Assembly: GCA_014773175.1 (NCBI GenBank)
Contig: VXCM01002142.1
Coordinates: 16,245 to 80,244 of the forward strand
Origin: Lucifuga dentata
Taxonomy: Eukaryota > Chordata > Actinopteri > Ophidiiformes > Bythitidae
Length of the DNA stretch: 64,000 nt
Direction: 5' to 3'
Under the pieces are notes generated by a model that saw only the letters and a program-made list of their open reading frames with translations, searched no databases and was not told where the DNA came from. Made by a program: the position numbers and the translations under genes. Numbering within the stretch: position 1 is the stretch's first letter; the number at the start of each line of letters is the position of its first letter. Positions 1-13,700 of the stretch are shown here, in pieces.

Positions 1-252
1 GGATGAGCAGTTCTTGAATTGAGCTGTGCGGTAAAAAAATTAGTCCACGCGCAGCAGGATACACTCTGGGCAGCGGCAGCATATGCTCTGCTGCTCAGCC
101 ACTTATGCAGGATGCTGCATACACCACGAAGTCAGGCCCGGTCCAAACATGCTCTGTGCGCGGCCACTTATGGCAGGCAGCAGCGCACACCATAAAATCC
201 GGCCCGGTCCAAACAGGCACGTTTTCAACGGGCACCGCACTAATAACTTAAA
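1..252 (+). repeat. Interspersed repeat, copy A (truncated by window start)
   Basis: From GAGCAGTTCTTGAATTGAGC to CACTAATAACTTAAATG this stretch aligns with the reverse complement of about 50665-50960, so two members of one family lie in the window in opposite orientation. Copy A has an internal near-duplication: the segment with CCGGCCCGGTCCAAAC occurs twice, around 130-160 and 198-215. Superfamily not recognised. Confidence 0.75.
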
Positions 253-927
253 TGTTCTTTCTTTTAATCACATGCTGCACTGCCTGATTACAGGCGCTAG
301 GGGGAAGCAGAGGCTCAGAATGGAAAATGGCAGCTTCTGCTATCACAGTTAATTTTTACAAGAGGAGACATTCAGTTTGTGCTCCAGCTACTCCTCCCTA
401 TTGGGAGCTCAATCATTTTGCAGGTTGATCCACTCCAACAAAACCAGACAGATTTCTCTTTGAGTTTATTATCTTGCCACAATGACATGGTACTATTTTA
501 CGAGGCATGCACACACATAATGCTCATATGGTTAGGATTTAGTACAACGCATTGTAAAACCATTACTCACTGGTAAGGCTTTTTCTGTCACAGTGTGTGA
601 TTCACGGTTCTTTCTTTCCGTCTCCAAACTGAAAGCCAACATACAGGTGGAACGTGTTTGCAGTGACTAAACCTGTGATTCCTTTACATGAGCACAATAC
701 TAGACACGTTTCTCTTTATGTACAGACATTCTAATACTGTTTATGGCAATGGAGCAGCTCACACAACACAGTACATTCACAATCCACTCATAGTATGCAT
801 GAGTTTCAGTCAGGAACACTAAAGATGGACATACAATAGAATCAGCACAAAAAACAAAATGCCGTTTTCCATACATGTGATCCATACATGTGACTTTGAT
901 ATCAAAAGCATAATTAATGCATGTTAG
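253..927. other. Intergenic stretch downstream of apba2
   Basis: AT-rich, unique-looking sequence without recognisable exons, RNA genes or strong repeats. The small open frames show no family resemblance. Confidence 0.5.
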
Positions 928-933
928 TTTTAT
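928..933 (-). promoter_or_regulatory. AATAAA polyadenylation signal for apba2
   Basis: The plus strand reads TTTATT, which is AATAAA on the minus strand. It is the first canonical hexamer met downstream of the apba2 stop codon. A GT-rich element downstream was not clearly seen. Confidence 0.5.
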
Positions 934-1704
934 TGAGTTGCTTGTTATTTAAGTGTTTGTGTTGCATTTTTATACATGAGCGTTAGAAAACTTGTCATCC
1001 AGAGGTTGAATTTGTGTATTGCCCTAAAATGAAGTAAAAGAAAAGGATATGGCATTTCTCCCATAAACCCCTGCTGCAAGCATAACTCAACATATTTAAA
1101 TCTAACGTCACACACAAGATTCCCATTTTCACTGGCAACTATTATAACCAGCAATTAGTTGTGTCTTTGCAATCATTACTGTCTGCTATTGATTCAGCAG
1201 CAAGAATCAGTAAATATTTACAATGCAGCTGTGGCCCTTTTCCCAATATCATCAGTCAAAATATTAGCAAAATATGTATTTACATGAGAAATAAATAACA
1301 GAAAATGAAACCATATACAAGAAGTAGAGTCGAAGTGTCATATTGCATTACATGAATATAAAAAAAAATAGTGCGATGGTGCATCACTCAGTCACAATCT
1401 TAGAAGTGATACAGAAAAGCAGACAGGACAAATAAATTAATGGTATCCACATGTGCACGCATACACACACACACATACACACGATCTCTCTAAGCATTTC
1501 ATGATTTCATGTCAATCATGGCCTTTGCATGTTTAGCATAGACAAGGGAGAGATGATGATAAACAGCTGACATAATCAGCTCAAAAGAAGAAAAAAAAAA
1601 AGACCGGACGACAAGCTGTCACTGGTCAGCTTAGTTGACCCATAAGACTTGGGTCACCAAACAGAACTGACGTCTTGTCACATGGAATGGTCCCTGTCCG
1701 TCGC
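928..1704 (-). other. apba2: apba2 3' UTR (probable)
   Basis: Sequence downstream of the apba2 stop. The first canonical AATAAA on the minus strand after the stop is at 933-928, predicting a 3' UTR of roughly 0.8 kb ending near 910. The stretch contains a short (CA)n at about 1465-1490, an A-rich run near 1588 and no coding signal on either strand. Confidence 0.55.
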
Positions 1705-1776
1705 TTATATGTACATTGGGGTCTCCTGTCCTGTTAGAAGTCTGAACATGGCTGCTGGCATGGTCTTCATGTGAAT
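1705..1776 (-). CDS. apba2: apba2 last coding exon (C-terminal tail)
   Basis: Encodes [20 protein letters not shown] plus MYI (residues 917-939) and TAA at 1707-1705. The acceptor is CATTTCCAG. In Mint1 the C-terminal -YI tail folds back into the PDZ1 groove as an autoinhibitory ligand. The conserved terminal Tyr-Ile suggests the same here, by inference. Confidence 0.96.
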   Translation of the reverse strand: MHMKTMPAAMFRLLTGQETPMYI

Positions 1777-4700
1777 CTGGAAATGACAAAACAATATCAC
1801 AGTCTCAGTAAAGCATTTTTGTCTTTAAAGTAGATAACTACTGTGGTGTGATTGTTTACATGTGTATGCGTGTGTGTGTGTGTTTTCAACCTCGCCAACA
1901 GAGTTCGAGAGCGCCTGGACAATCTTCTCATGTGCTGTAGCAACCACACTCTGCCCATTGATCTCTATGATTCTGTGTCCTACACGGACCCCGCCTCGCT
2001 CTGCAATGCCTCCACGCATCAGACTGCATATCTGCAACACACACACACACAGAATAAAGTTCACGTATTGATGGTATTTCTGAAGACTGTAATATGCAAA
2101 ATTTATTCAATTTAAAATTGAAGGACTAACTGAATGAATTAATGAATACAACTGGTGATTGCATCTGAGTGTAGTCTTTAAATCTGGGAGAGCAACAAAT
2201 ACAACAGCAAATATAACTACACATAGTTTATATGAAAAACAGACAATTGCCTAAGTCATAACCAGCAAGTTATCACAACACTGCAGCTGACAGTGTTTGT
2301 TCAGAATATCAAACATGCTGACATTGGAGTAATGAGCAGCTTACTCTAGGCTGGGAAAGAAATGTCAAAAGTACAGAAGCTGAACGTAACCTACCACATC
2401 AAACATATCAAACATGAAAATCTTCTTACAATGCCATTCTGGACGCTGAAGCCCAGCTGATACTTAAGATCCGGCCTCTTGATGAGAACGGTGGTAACGG
2501 GAGGGCAGCTGACAATATTCATTTTGACCTGGACTTGGTTCTTCAAGCCCTTTAACACAAAGACAGGCGCATAACTTCAAAAACTTTAACATTTATCAAA
2601 TGCATTTTGTTTTTCATTTCCACACTTTTCCTGATTATGCCTTTCATTTGTACCTTGATGATTCCCTGACAGGTAGCAAGTGGCAGCCCCACTAAGCTGG
2701 TGTTGTTGATGGACATGATCTGGTCTCCGATGCTGAGCTTGCCGGAACGAGCCGCGGGTCCACCGTTCATCATGTTGGCTAAGATAACAGTGGGCAGAAT
2801 GGAGCCCCAGCCGGACTCCACAATCACCACACCCAGGATCTCCCCTTTAGTCTTCTCCAGCTGCAGCTGTGGATGGGGAGCATCAAAGAGGTGAAGAGGG
2901 AGGCAGTGACAGCTTTACTGGTCAGTTTTATTGAAAAATTGTAATAGCTTAATCTCTTGGAATAATTAGAGAAGTGAGTCGTTTTATTAACGCACATTTG
3001 TCTTCTTACCCGTCACCCTTTCATTTATCCATGCTTTTCATCCTATAATTGTATGAGGAAGTACATTTCTATTATCCTTCATAACCCTGTGCACCATCCT
3101 TTATTTCAGAAACTTCCAGTTTATGATATTAATATTTATCAAATTTACAGCTCTATTGCACGTTATTTAATCTTCCCAGTGTAGATTACATCTGTATATT
3201 TCATCCTTAATTATTTTTCCCTTCCTTTTTTCTTCTTTCCTTATTTTCCTACTTTACAGTACCTTTTGAGATTGTGAATACTGCTTTAAAATATTAAGGA
3301 ACAAAGCATATTGTGCTTCTCATCTCTCCCCGTTTTCATGCTCGCGTTGTTTTGTGCGAATTTTAGCTTGTTTGAATAAATAAAACCACTGAACCAAAAC
3401 TCAAAAAGCCAAAGCAGAATTCTGTTGAATCACTGCAGCAGAAAGCTTCAGCCTTACCTGGCCTCTCCAGAAAAACAAAACAAAACAAACAAAACAAAAA
3501 AAACACTGATAACAAAGGGATGGTCTTAAGATGTATTATTTAATTTTGTTACTAAATTAAAACCTTGATAAAGTGATTGTACTGTATAATCTGACCAGGC
3601 CTATAGGTAAAATGAAATGGATATTAGTAAGGAATGATACTGTTGGTGTGTGTGTGACAGACTGTAAAAATATGGATGTGTTAAGGTGTTTAGTTGTTTC
3701 TGAGGTGACTTTATGAAGCTTATGTTTACTGCCAAGTTAATTGCTCAAGCTAGAAAATCCACATATCTGCAACAAGAACAAGAGGATCCTTGGTATTGCT
3801 GAAGTGAGGCTACAAAGCACCTCATCAACATTTGGGACACAGATTAAGGAGTGTCCTTGTAATACTCTTTGTATCAGCTGTAGAATCGTCGCCAAGTCTT
3901 GCAGAAAAAAATTCACTGACAGCATCTAAGTGGCCATTAGAGAAACTGCATCTTAAAAACACTCAATTTCAGTCTCATATTTCAGGGCCATTAGAGAAAC
4001 ATGCTAGAAGCATACAGTAGCTGTTAACTAATTATCCATCTTAAGAGGCAGATGGCACAGAATAATTTACTCGGAGCATGTGAACTTGAGCTTTTCTCAG
4101 CTGTAGTATTTCCTCTTTAGTGCTGAGCCCTGAATGCATCACTAGCGGCTTCTGGTGAATCAGAAACCATGAAACAGTTTCTGCTGTATGAGCAGAGACA
4201 TAGTTTGGGCACCAGAATGCAACTGCTTTATTAGAGGCACGTGAGTAATTAGCAGTGATGGAGAAGAGTGGTTTTCTTGAGCACTAAGATTCTGTGTTGA
4301 AATTTGGTTCATTTCTCCAGATTTGAAGCATACAATAGTTCAAAGACTTAAAGTAGGTATTGTATATTAAACCAGTATTGTGATATGTGCAATAGGTGGG
4401 CTTATAAAGCCCTATAAATTACTATAAATAATTGAATACCTATCTTTCAGTGTTCATGCCTGATATAAAAACATTATCAAAGTGAAAATAAAAAACCAAA
4501 ACTTAACGAAGTAGAAATATTACTTCTGGCCTGCAGCACAGATGGATTCTCAGTTATACCAGGTGGAGGTTTACAGAGCAGGATCAAAACTGGCATGAAA
4601 TTAAGATGTTGTAGAAATAAGATGTTACATAATATACAATTGTCAAATGTGGGTAGTAATGTACTATATTCTGCTGCTGTTTATGTGGCTATGGAATAAT

Positions 4701-7700
4701 GAGTTCTTTAGAGGGACAATATTTGTTAAATTTGTCTGGCATCACAAGCATTTTCTGTTACACATAAAAGGAAACACAAGCACATACATACTATAAATAT
4801 TCAGGACAACAACCATACATTATAGATGTACATTTAAGACACAATAGCATGACTTTTAGTGCATCAAACCTAAAAACACTTTGAGCCCTTTATAGTTCCT
4901 TAAGCAGCTTAATATAGTCAAGGAACGAACTAGAAGGCCCTTCATTAGAGCACATTAAGTCTGCCAAGAAGTGAAGCCATTATGTTAAAACAAAACAAGC
5001 ACAAATGCAAAGCCTTTGCAGAAAAACAAATAGATTTTGCTCATCTGGGCTAATCTGGTTAGATGAAGGTTAATGGGGGTTTAATGGGCGTCCCTCATTT
5101 GCAGGATCCAAATGTCTATCATGCTGAAGATATCAGATATCAACAAACCTCTTTGCAGTTCTCAGAGTTGGAGAAGTGAATGAGGTCATCATTGTACATT
5201 TCCTGGGTGTTGATGATGTCACTGTACTCCTTCTGACTCAGGTCCTCAGGATTAATGCCATTGGCTCTCAGGAACTCCTGGTAAGCTACACTGAATGCCT
5301 GGCCGATGGACTGAGCTATAAGCTGAGCCTGCAGACAGAAAACAAGCTCAGAGAGACAGGAAGCAGGAATCAACATGCAAACGTGTTTGAGGTCTGGTGT
5401 TGTTACACTCAGCGACGTTAAACTTCACTGTGATGCTTCTAAATAATTATACAGTTGGAGGACATTTTCTGTGGCTTCAAACAATACTATTTGTGTGCCA
5501 ATAATATAATAAAAATTGAATTTCATTGTCAAAGCTTTTTTTTTTTTTTTTTTTTTTTTTGCATTGACTAGAATACAATAGAATAAAACAAAATAGAATA
5601 GAATACAATAGAATACAAACAAACATTATTAATAAGCTTATAGCTGTGAACTGCACAGCTTTTACATGCTGCTGTTACTCTAAAGCATGTTTAATCTCCA
5701 CCCAAATACAATGTACCAAAGACATCTGATGTAACATTTGCTGCTAAGGAATAAAAACTTAGAAAATTCTGGAAAAAAAAAAAAAAAAAAAAAAAATTGT
5801 AACTTTTTTAACCAATAAAAAATAAAGATGCTTGAACAACAAAAACAAGCGAGAGGTTATTTTTGCTTGCTATATTTTCCTCATTTTCTTATTTATTTGA
5901 ATGTAGCACTTTAATATAAATTTTTTGCAGAGTTTACAGACATTAAAGTCCAGATGCAAAGCATCTTGAACAAAAGTTAGAAAAAGTTTTTAAAAAGCAT
6001 TAAAAAAAAAAAAACAAAGAGAAGAGAAACAGTTTATAAGTTGATGGATTAGTGGTTGAATGGTTCTATTATAACTCTGCCTGGCCTTTGAAACCTGGCA
6101 GTGAAATGAAAGAGTCCAACTGGAGGACAGACTGGAGTCTGGGCTTTTTTCTGACTGGCACAGACTGTGTAGCTGGCTCCTTCATGCAGCACGGCTCATG
6201 TAGCCAAGTCTTACTGAAAGACAAGCAGCAGCTCCGTGCTGGAAAAAAAACCCAAAACTGCCAGATAACTCATACTATTTCACCTGAGTAGGTTGGGCTC
6301 AGCTGCCTGCACGCTATAAGACTGTTTAACTAATGAGCTCATAACAAATAACAGTAGTTTACACTTCCAAGGCTTATAAAAAGCAAATTATAGAAAACTT
6401 AATTCAAGATACAGAAATACAGTTATTCTTGTCAGCTAGAAGAGAGGAAACATTAATATAATGATTGATAAGTTTGGAGCCTATATAAAGATCCAATTCA
6501 GAGGCATCGTACTCATTTATTTTTTCAACATAATTGCTTTCCAACTTGAAACAGTGCCACAACCATGGGTATATTACCTCATGTTTGCCTAGTTTGTCCC
6601 AGAACCTGTAAGTTCTTATCACATCGAGCTCAAATGGATGCAGCTGATGTGCTAAAACACCAAAGAACTGCTTTGCTCCCACTAAAAGCATTAGTGCCCC
6701 AGCTCACTTCTTTATGTGTCAGGCTCACAACTTATCACTCAACCTTCATATTGTTAATGGCAATCTGCGATCATCTGACAATCATATAACACTGATAATG
6801 CAATGACAACTTTGACCCTTATTAACATCTGTTCAGCTCAGAGGGACTCATCTACCAAATGAGTCACTTTACATAATGACAGATAAATGACAGTCTTTGG
6901 AAATCTATCATCTGTGTAACCTGCTGTCAGCCAACTGAGAATAAAAAATTCTGACATAAGTCCTGAACAGCAGACACTGCTGGTTTTTAAACATGCAAAC
7001 ACACTAATCACTTACATCCTCAGACTCAAACACATGGCAAATCATCTTGTACTGTGTCTTCGCCTCCGGTGCCCCAGGTGTAGTTTCAATACAGTCCTGG
7101 GAGGCTGTGCGTGGCATCCGGCGTCTAGCCATCAGGACCACAATATTCCCAATATCAGCAATGTAGGATATGGTACGGAGTGCATTGTCCATCATCGTTT
7201 CCTGTAGACATACAAACCAAAATCATATACTGCTGTAGGGACAATATGATTCACAAATCTCTCCTTTAGCAGGGAGACAGATAGTAATGTCTTGCTACAT
7301 TGGCACTGAATAATAATTTAATAATAATTTTAAAAAACCCTGCATCTCTGTGACATTATGGTGATTCTACTGGAATATGGACATGTTTTCTGATTCACAG
7401 CTGAAAGCCCATTATTCAAATAATACACATACATCTCAAACAAACACTCTAAGCCTACAAGTTGGCCGCTAAATGGGTGTCGCTTAAACCAACTCCAAAA
7501 AGTGGTTTGCAAATATTTACTTCACTTGACTTTACTTATCAGTTTACTTATCAACATGTGAAAAAATGTTGGTTAATATTTTAAATACTGGAGAATCATA
7601 AATAAAATTCAATTGGAAAATAATAGGGGAAGTTATGTCATTACCACAATCAAACTGCATGGTGAGTAGAGTACAATATGAGCCAATAAATGAGCAGGTA

Positions 7701-10700
7701 CATTAAATTACTACAATACAATTAATACATTTTCACAGAGAAAATGATGCAATACATCATACCTTGAATTTATATTTACTATGCTATACAGAATTACACA
7801 TTTACATCAATTCGTTTGGCAAATATCTAACAAACACCTGTTTCTATTCACAGTAATATTTTCAATTAAAAATATTTGTATGCAATAGTTATGTTCTCTT
7901 ATTGTGTCAAATCTACTTGATCACATTCAGGTAGAGTGTGAGATTAAAGTGTTCTTAATGGAAAGTATACAGGCCTGCTTGTCAAATACAGTGTAATCTG
8001 ATTAAAGCCCAATAAGATTGCTATAAATCTGATCAGGAGTACGTAACAAGCACAGCTGATAATAAAAATAAATAAATAATTAAAAACAGCATTATGAACA
8101 GTCTAATCATGTTTGTTCACTCAGCCTGATAATTACTTTGTCATGATGTAGATTGGGAGGTGTGTTTTCCTCTGGAACATCAAGTCTGAAGGGATATTGA
8201 CTTTTGAGGGTTTACTCTATGGCGTTGCTGTAAGAAACTCATTTTTGTTCATATTTTATGGTAATAAGGTTAGTTACAATTAATTTCTGTTAATTGCATA
8301 TCACTTCGCTTATCTAATGGTAGTTTATCACATTAGTCCAATTACTGTTGTTTTAGCCCATCTTTGAATTTTATTATTGTTATGAATAAATGCAAAAATC
8401 CCATGCAAGCAAATCGAGGCTTGTCAAAACTCAGTCTGCCTCGAGTGCAGCATCATTGGCAAACAGATGGAAAAGGGAGGAAGAGACAGAGAGACACTGC
8501 ACTGCAGCACATTCGTTTCTCTCTCTCTCTGACAGCCACTCAGACTGAAAGACTGCAATTCATTCACTAATCGTTTCAATATTTCTGTGAGTATAAAGTG
8601 ATGTACAAACTTAAATGAGCTGCAAAGCTTTCAGAGTGTTTGACCTTCAGTCAGTCTTCACCTCATGTTAATGCACCTTCCTGCTTCACACAGAAGCTAG
8701 CCTTTTAGAATTTTGACAAAGCTTCTTCAAGAATGAGAAACTAAAATGAGAAATAACAGTAGGTGGGCCTGATCCTCACACACTCAGGGCAAATTGCTGT
8801 TACTCTCACAGCTAACACTGGATAAACAGAAATGTGTAATGTGAGCTTGCTGACTCACCTGTGAGTCTGCATTGAGAACTTTGATCCTCTGGGTGGAGAT
8901 GAAGAGGTCGACCTCAGTGAGGGTCTGAGCATCTCCATCTGCGCTCTGCAGGAAGTCCAGATACAAACAGAACAGCTGGTCAGATGCTGAATGCTTTGAC
9001 TTTTACCAAGTTTGCTCATTTTGCTAGACAGTAGCTCACAGCTACCAGAATAGAGATGATAATCAGAGGAGAAAAATCATGTTTAAGATGTCCAAAATAA
9101 AAATAGCCATGGGGTCACAGTGCATGGAGTTTTGGGGGTCTGGCTCAAGAAATGCTGGAGGGACGGTTAGATAGGTCATCGTTAAGTGTGAAGGTGAGGT
9201 GGAAATGGTGAGTTTGTCAGTTGTGTTAGTTTACGTCAGTTAGTCTGGCATGGAGATGATGAGCTGGCATGGTAACAAAAAAACAGATTTACATAAACCC
9301 TAACCAACTGTTGTGCAGAAATGCTCACAGCACAGGCCTGCTCACATTTCCCTCTAATCACTGTGCAGAGCAGATGAATATAATTACACTTTAGTTTGCT
9401 TAATTAAAAAGCCTGATGCATTTAAAATGAAGCAGCAATACTGAAAATATTATTAAAATGACTGAACTGAAATATTCCATGTAAGGAATGGTGAACTTTT
9501 CTTTGAGGATGTGCCAAACAATAATCATTAATACTCCATTTTAATTGCTACAAAGTGTCTGGTAATGGAATAATGCGAGGTTACTCTTTTCTTTCGTGGT
9601 GTTCATGTTTTCTTAATATGGATGTTTCTACATCATTTGTACAAATGTATGCAAGAGGCCAACATTAGAAAAATATATCTTTGCTTTACTTACAAAATAG
9701 TGCAAAAAGCGACAGTATTTCAGTCATCAGACAAGTTTGTAATAATTTTATCACTTGAATATAGAGCCTAAAGTGCTGACATACACAATTTCCAACAGAT
9801 TGACAAGTTCTTTATAATCTATTAGTTTAGAGTTTGTAATGACACCGAATTTAAGGAGAATTAGACAGATGTTGGTTGCAACTAATGAAAAGAAAAATAA
9901 TCCATCATCAGACAAACTGTTAGATCCCATCAATTTGTCATGCTGTTTGCATTCAGTGAATCAATTTGCGATGAAGATTTATTATTGACTTTTTGGGTAT
10001 ATCAACTTTCCCTCATCTATTTCTACTTCAGAAGTTTCTCAGAATGCCTTTTGCAATCAGCGCTAGGATTACGGGCCCAGAAATATGATGAGCTAGTTAA
10101 CACTAGAGCACTTTTATGATCACAGCCACACTCCGTCTTTAAAATGCAATGGTAGCTTCAGTGCATCAATGGAGGCTTCGGTCAGTGGAGAAATCTGTCT
10201 CTCTAATAGGATTAATATCTGTGAAGGATTTCTGCTGGTATGATTTTTGATGCAGACCAGAAAGAATCATTTTTTGTGTTCTCAGGGCTGATATAAAAAC
10301 CTGATGTTGCACTGGATAAAGTTTTTCCATTTTCATCGTCGATTCCTTATCCTGATAATTAATGAATGTAATGTTGCTTTAGGATTTAAGCTATGTGTTA
10401 CGTCCCTCACTGTATGAAAGGTCCGTTGACGTGTTTTCTTTTCTTCTTAGCTCTTTCACTCTCTTTCGCTGTTCCGCTCCCTCTTCCATATAACCGCTCC
10501 TTTCTTGTTGTGTATGCAAAACAAACTGTGCTGGGCCGCTCTTCCAATTGGTTGGTTAACGGAGGCGGGATAACAGCGGCGGAGCCACACCCTCGATTGG
10601 CCCGTTTCTTCCCTCCGGGATGCACCTTCGACTTCTCCTGCGGTGGACACATCTGATTGGAGGACAATTTCATCCCCTCCACCAATGAAGATTCTGCTCA

Positions 10701-13700
10701 GTCCCTGGACTTGCTTAAATTCGTTACCAACGCTCATTGTGATGGCTGGCTGTGTGTTTGTGCCAGTCCAACTTGTTTTCTGTGGGTCTTTTTTAGAGAG
10801 AGAGAGCTGTGTAATTGTGATCTGCTATTGTGAATCACTTTTGTTACTTTTTATTATTTTATTTAAGGAAGGTTATCTGTTAAACTCTTTTGTTTGTTAT
10901 TTTATGGTTGGTTTTCTGGCACCACCTCTGTTCCTTCCCCAGTTGGTGGTTTGCCTTAAATTTCAGTTACTGTTGTTAGCCAGTCCTGTGTTTATCATTA
11001 TTTTGTGTGGAAACAATAAATTGCCTTTCTTTGCCATTTCCATCGGCTTTTATGTTGCTTCCCTTTCCCCTAGACCATAGGGTTGTAACACTATGAAATC
11101 CACAAATGCTTCTGATTCTTCTGCTTCGGTGATGAAAATTGAGTGGGAAAAAAACACAGCACTCAAAAACTCAATCACTGAGTTTGGTAGGTGCTTCATT
11201 TGCATTCATTTAAAAATGCATTACATATCAGAAAATCCAAGCAAATATGCAGTGTTATTGTGCGCGTATACCTTTCTCATTGTTATTACACAGCTTGACA
11301 CACTAATAATGAGAAACTCAAGAAATAATACAGCCTGAAGATTCACAATGTCTTGATGTCTGGTCACATGCAAATTCACGTCAACGTGCATTTGATTGTG
11401 GTTCTACGAGCACTGGTCTTATATAAGACTCAGAACTCACCAGATATACTGAAAAAGGCAAGGACATTCACAGAGAACAAAAGAATGTCTTTGAATGTCT
11501 TTGATTTGTTAGATTTGTTTGATGAATGGACATGGTCAGTGTTCAAGAGGAAGGTGAGACAGGATACGTGGAATAATACACACAAATGAAATGAAAAAAA
11601 GGTGAAAATGGAGTGAAGGAAGGCCAAAGGGTCTTGTGATGTGATTATTACACACCGCCTTTTTCTTGATTTTGGCAGCCTTCTGAACCCTCTGGCAGAC
11701 GTTAAGGCAGGACAAGGTCAGCAGATACAGGAGCAGAAAGAGGAGGAGGAGGAGGAAATTAAGAAGGTAAAAAAGAAGATAAGACTGTAAAGCCCCAAAC
11801 CAAACATTGCTGCTCTCAGAAATACAGAGTGACAGAGAAGAAGAGAAAGCACAGGTGTGTATGTGTGTGTGTGTGTGTATAATGGCTACAGCAAATCAAT
11901 ATTCATGACAAAATGAATTTACACTGCTCTTGCTTTCCTGACATCTAAATAATGCAGCATTTTAAAGATGGGGGTGTCAGTGTAACTTTTGATGTGACTG
12001 TAGCTCAGTTAGTTGTATAGATGATTTATCAATAAAAAGACATTTCTTGCTGATCGTCCATGATCACATCAGTCTGGACGTTGTTAGAAGCCAGACTGTG
12101 CTAGAAAACAATCAGTAACACAACACTCAAAGAGCCAAAGGAGCGAATAAAGCCTGGAGCAAGGCTTTAGACTGCACGCTTGGGGCTTGTCCTTTGGGTT
12201 GCATAAAAAAATTACAAGGTCGAGTCATGATGTTCAGAATTAAACAGCTTAGATCAACACCATGGCATAGCAAGTTACAGCTAATGTGACTGTTTAGCTC
12301 ATCTCTAATTCTTGGTACATTTCTCTTGGTCAATGTCCACCGTATTAATGGCTCAGCTTTGAAATCTTTTGACGTATTCTTAGCACTTTCAACCTCGACT
12401 TGTCTATATAAGGTTCAAGCTGACCTTCTGTCCTCTTTCCATCTGTTATCGACCAGAGGAAAGGATGCTGACCCTTATCATATTTCTGAGCGTAAAACTG
12501 GATGTTTCCTGGAGCCTGAGTGCAGAGCTGTAACCAGTAAGACAATGTTTGGCAGAGCAGAGAAAACACCCCAAAGGGAAAGGTCTTTCTGCAACATCTC
12601 CTGCTTTGCTGAGGAGGAGCTGAGCAGAGAGCAGAGAGGCAGGAGGAAAGAGCGAGTGGGCGAACAAGCTGCATAAATATTACATCAAACAGAGGGAACA
12701 TCATGCCACACAGATCCACATAAATTACATATACACGCTTCACACAATTTACCTGACATGCTATTTTCTAGCACTTTGGGGTCTAAGTGCATTCCTTCTC
12801 CTGTCTGCACTGCATCTGTGCATATCTGAGGTTGAAGCAAATATAAAGGTGCAAATGCACAATACTGCATGTGTGATTGAGTTCACCATCAAAAATGGAA
12901 CAGATTCAATGTCAAATATTTAATTTGCCAAATGCTTATTCATTTCTCCACAAGGGACAGATCAAAGAGACACTCAGTGACTTCCTGTTTGATGGACCTG
13001 TTCCAATCCTCAAAGAATAAATAAAAGTTAACTGTTGCCATGGTTTCTTCCTTACAGTGAAGGCAAATATGCATGACAGAGGGTGATTAGGAGAGGAACA
13101 GCATACAGATTGGATTTATATGAAATGATGCCAGCAGATATTCTCAGTGTTGTGAAGAATCTGAAACTAGCCAGCAGGTTGGCTAAAACCAACTTTAAGG
13201 CCTGTGTCATTACTTTCCTCTTACCCTTCATTTCAAAGCACAGTTGATAGGGTGGTGCTATAAGGGTAGAAGGCTGTCTTAAAACCTCCCATTCTTAAAT
13301 TAATTTTCAAAAAAAGAGGACAGTTAGACCATTCAAAATGCAGTCGACCCAAACAGATCCAAACAGAGACAGAACACCAACACTAACAGCAGCATGATGC
13401 ACCACCAATTAACAAGCAAGCATTTTCTACTGCAGCAATTATGACACACCACATACTGACACAGACCAAAGCCCATGGCCTCAAATAGACGGGAAGAGTT
13501 TATCCACAAAAGAGACAAAGAGACTTTAGACTTTCAGAACAATAGTATCGTGGTTAACGTAGGAACTGATGCTGGAAATGAACATTACGTATTGAGATTT
13601 TCATAAAACTTTCATCAAGTGCATGCTCACTAAAGCCACAACTCACAATTTATTCTTGGAAATGTCTTCTACTGCTTGCTTTTGTGCCTGCAAATGCTCC

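Noticed and set aside
10643..11080. A 145-residue hydrophobic open frame on the plus strand
   Set aside because: It lies wholly within the solo LTR, is low in complexity, has no family resemblance and is explained by LTR sequence.
12326..12743. Overlapping open frames of 116 and 132 residues on opposite strands
   Set aside because: No conserved motif or splice context is seen, and both lie within an apba2 intron. Likely chance.
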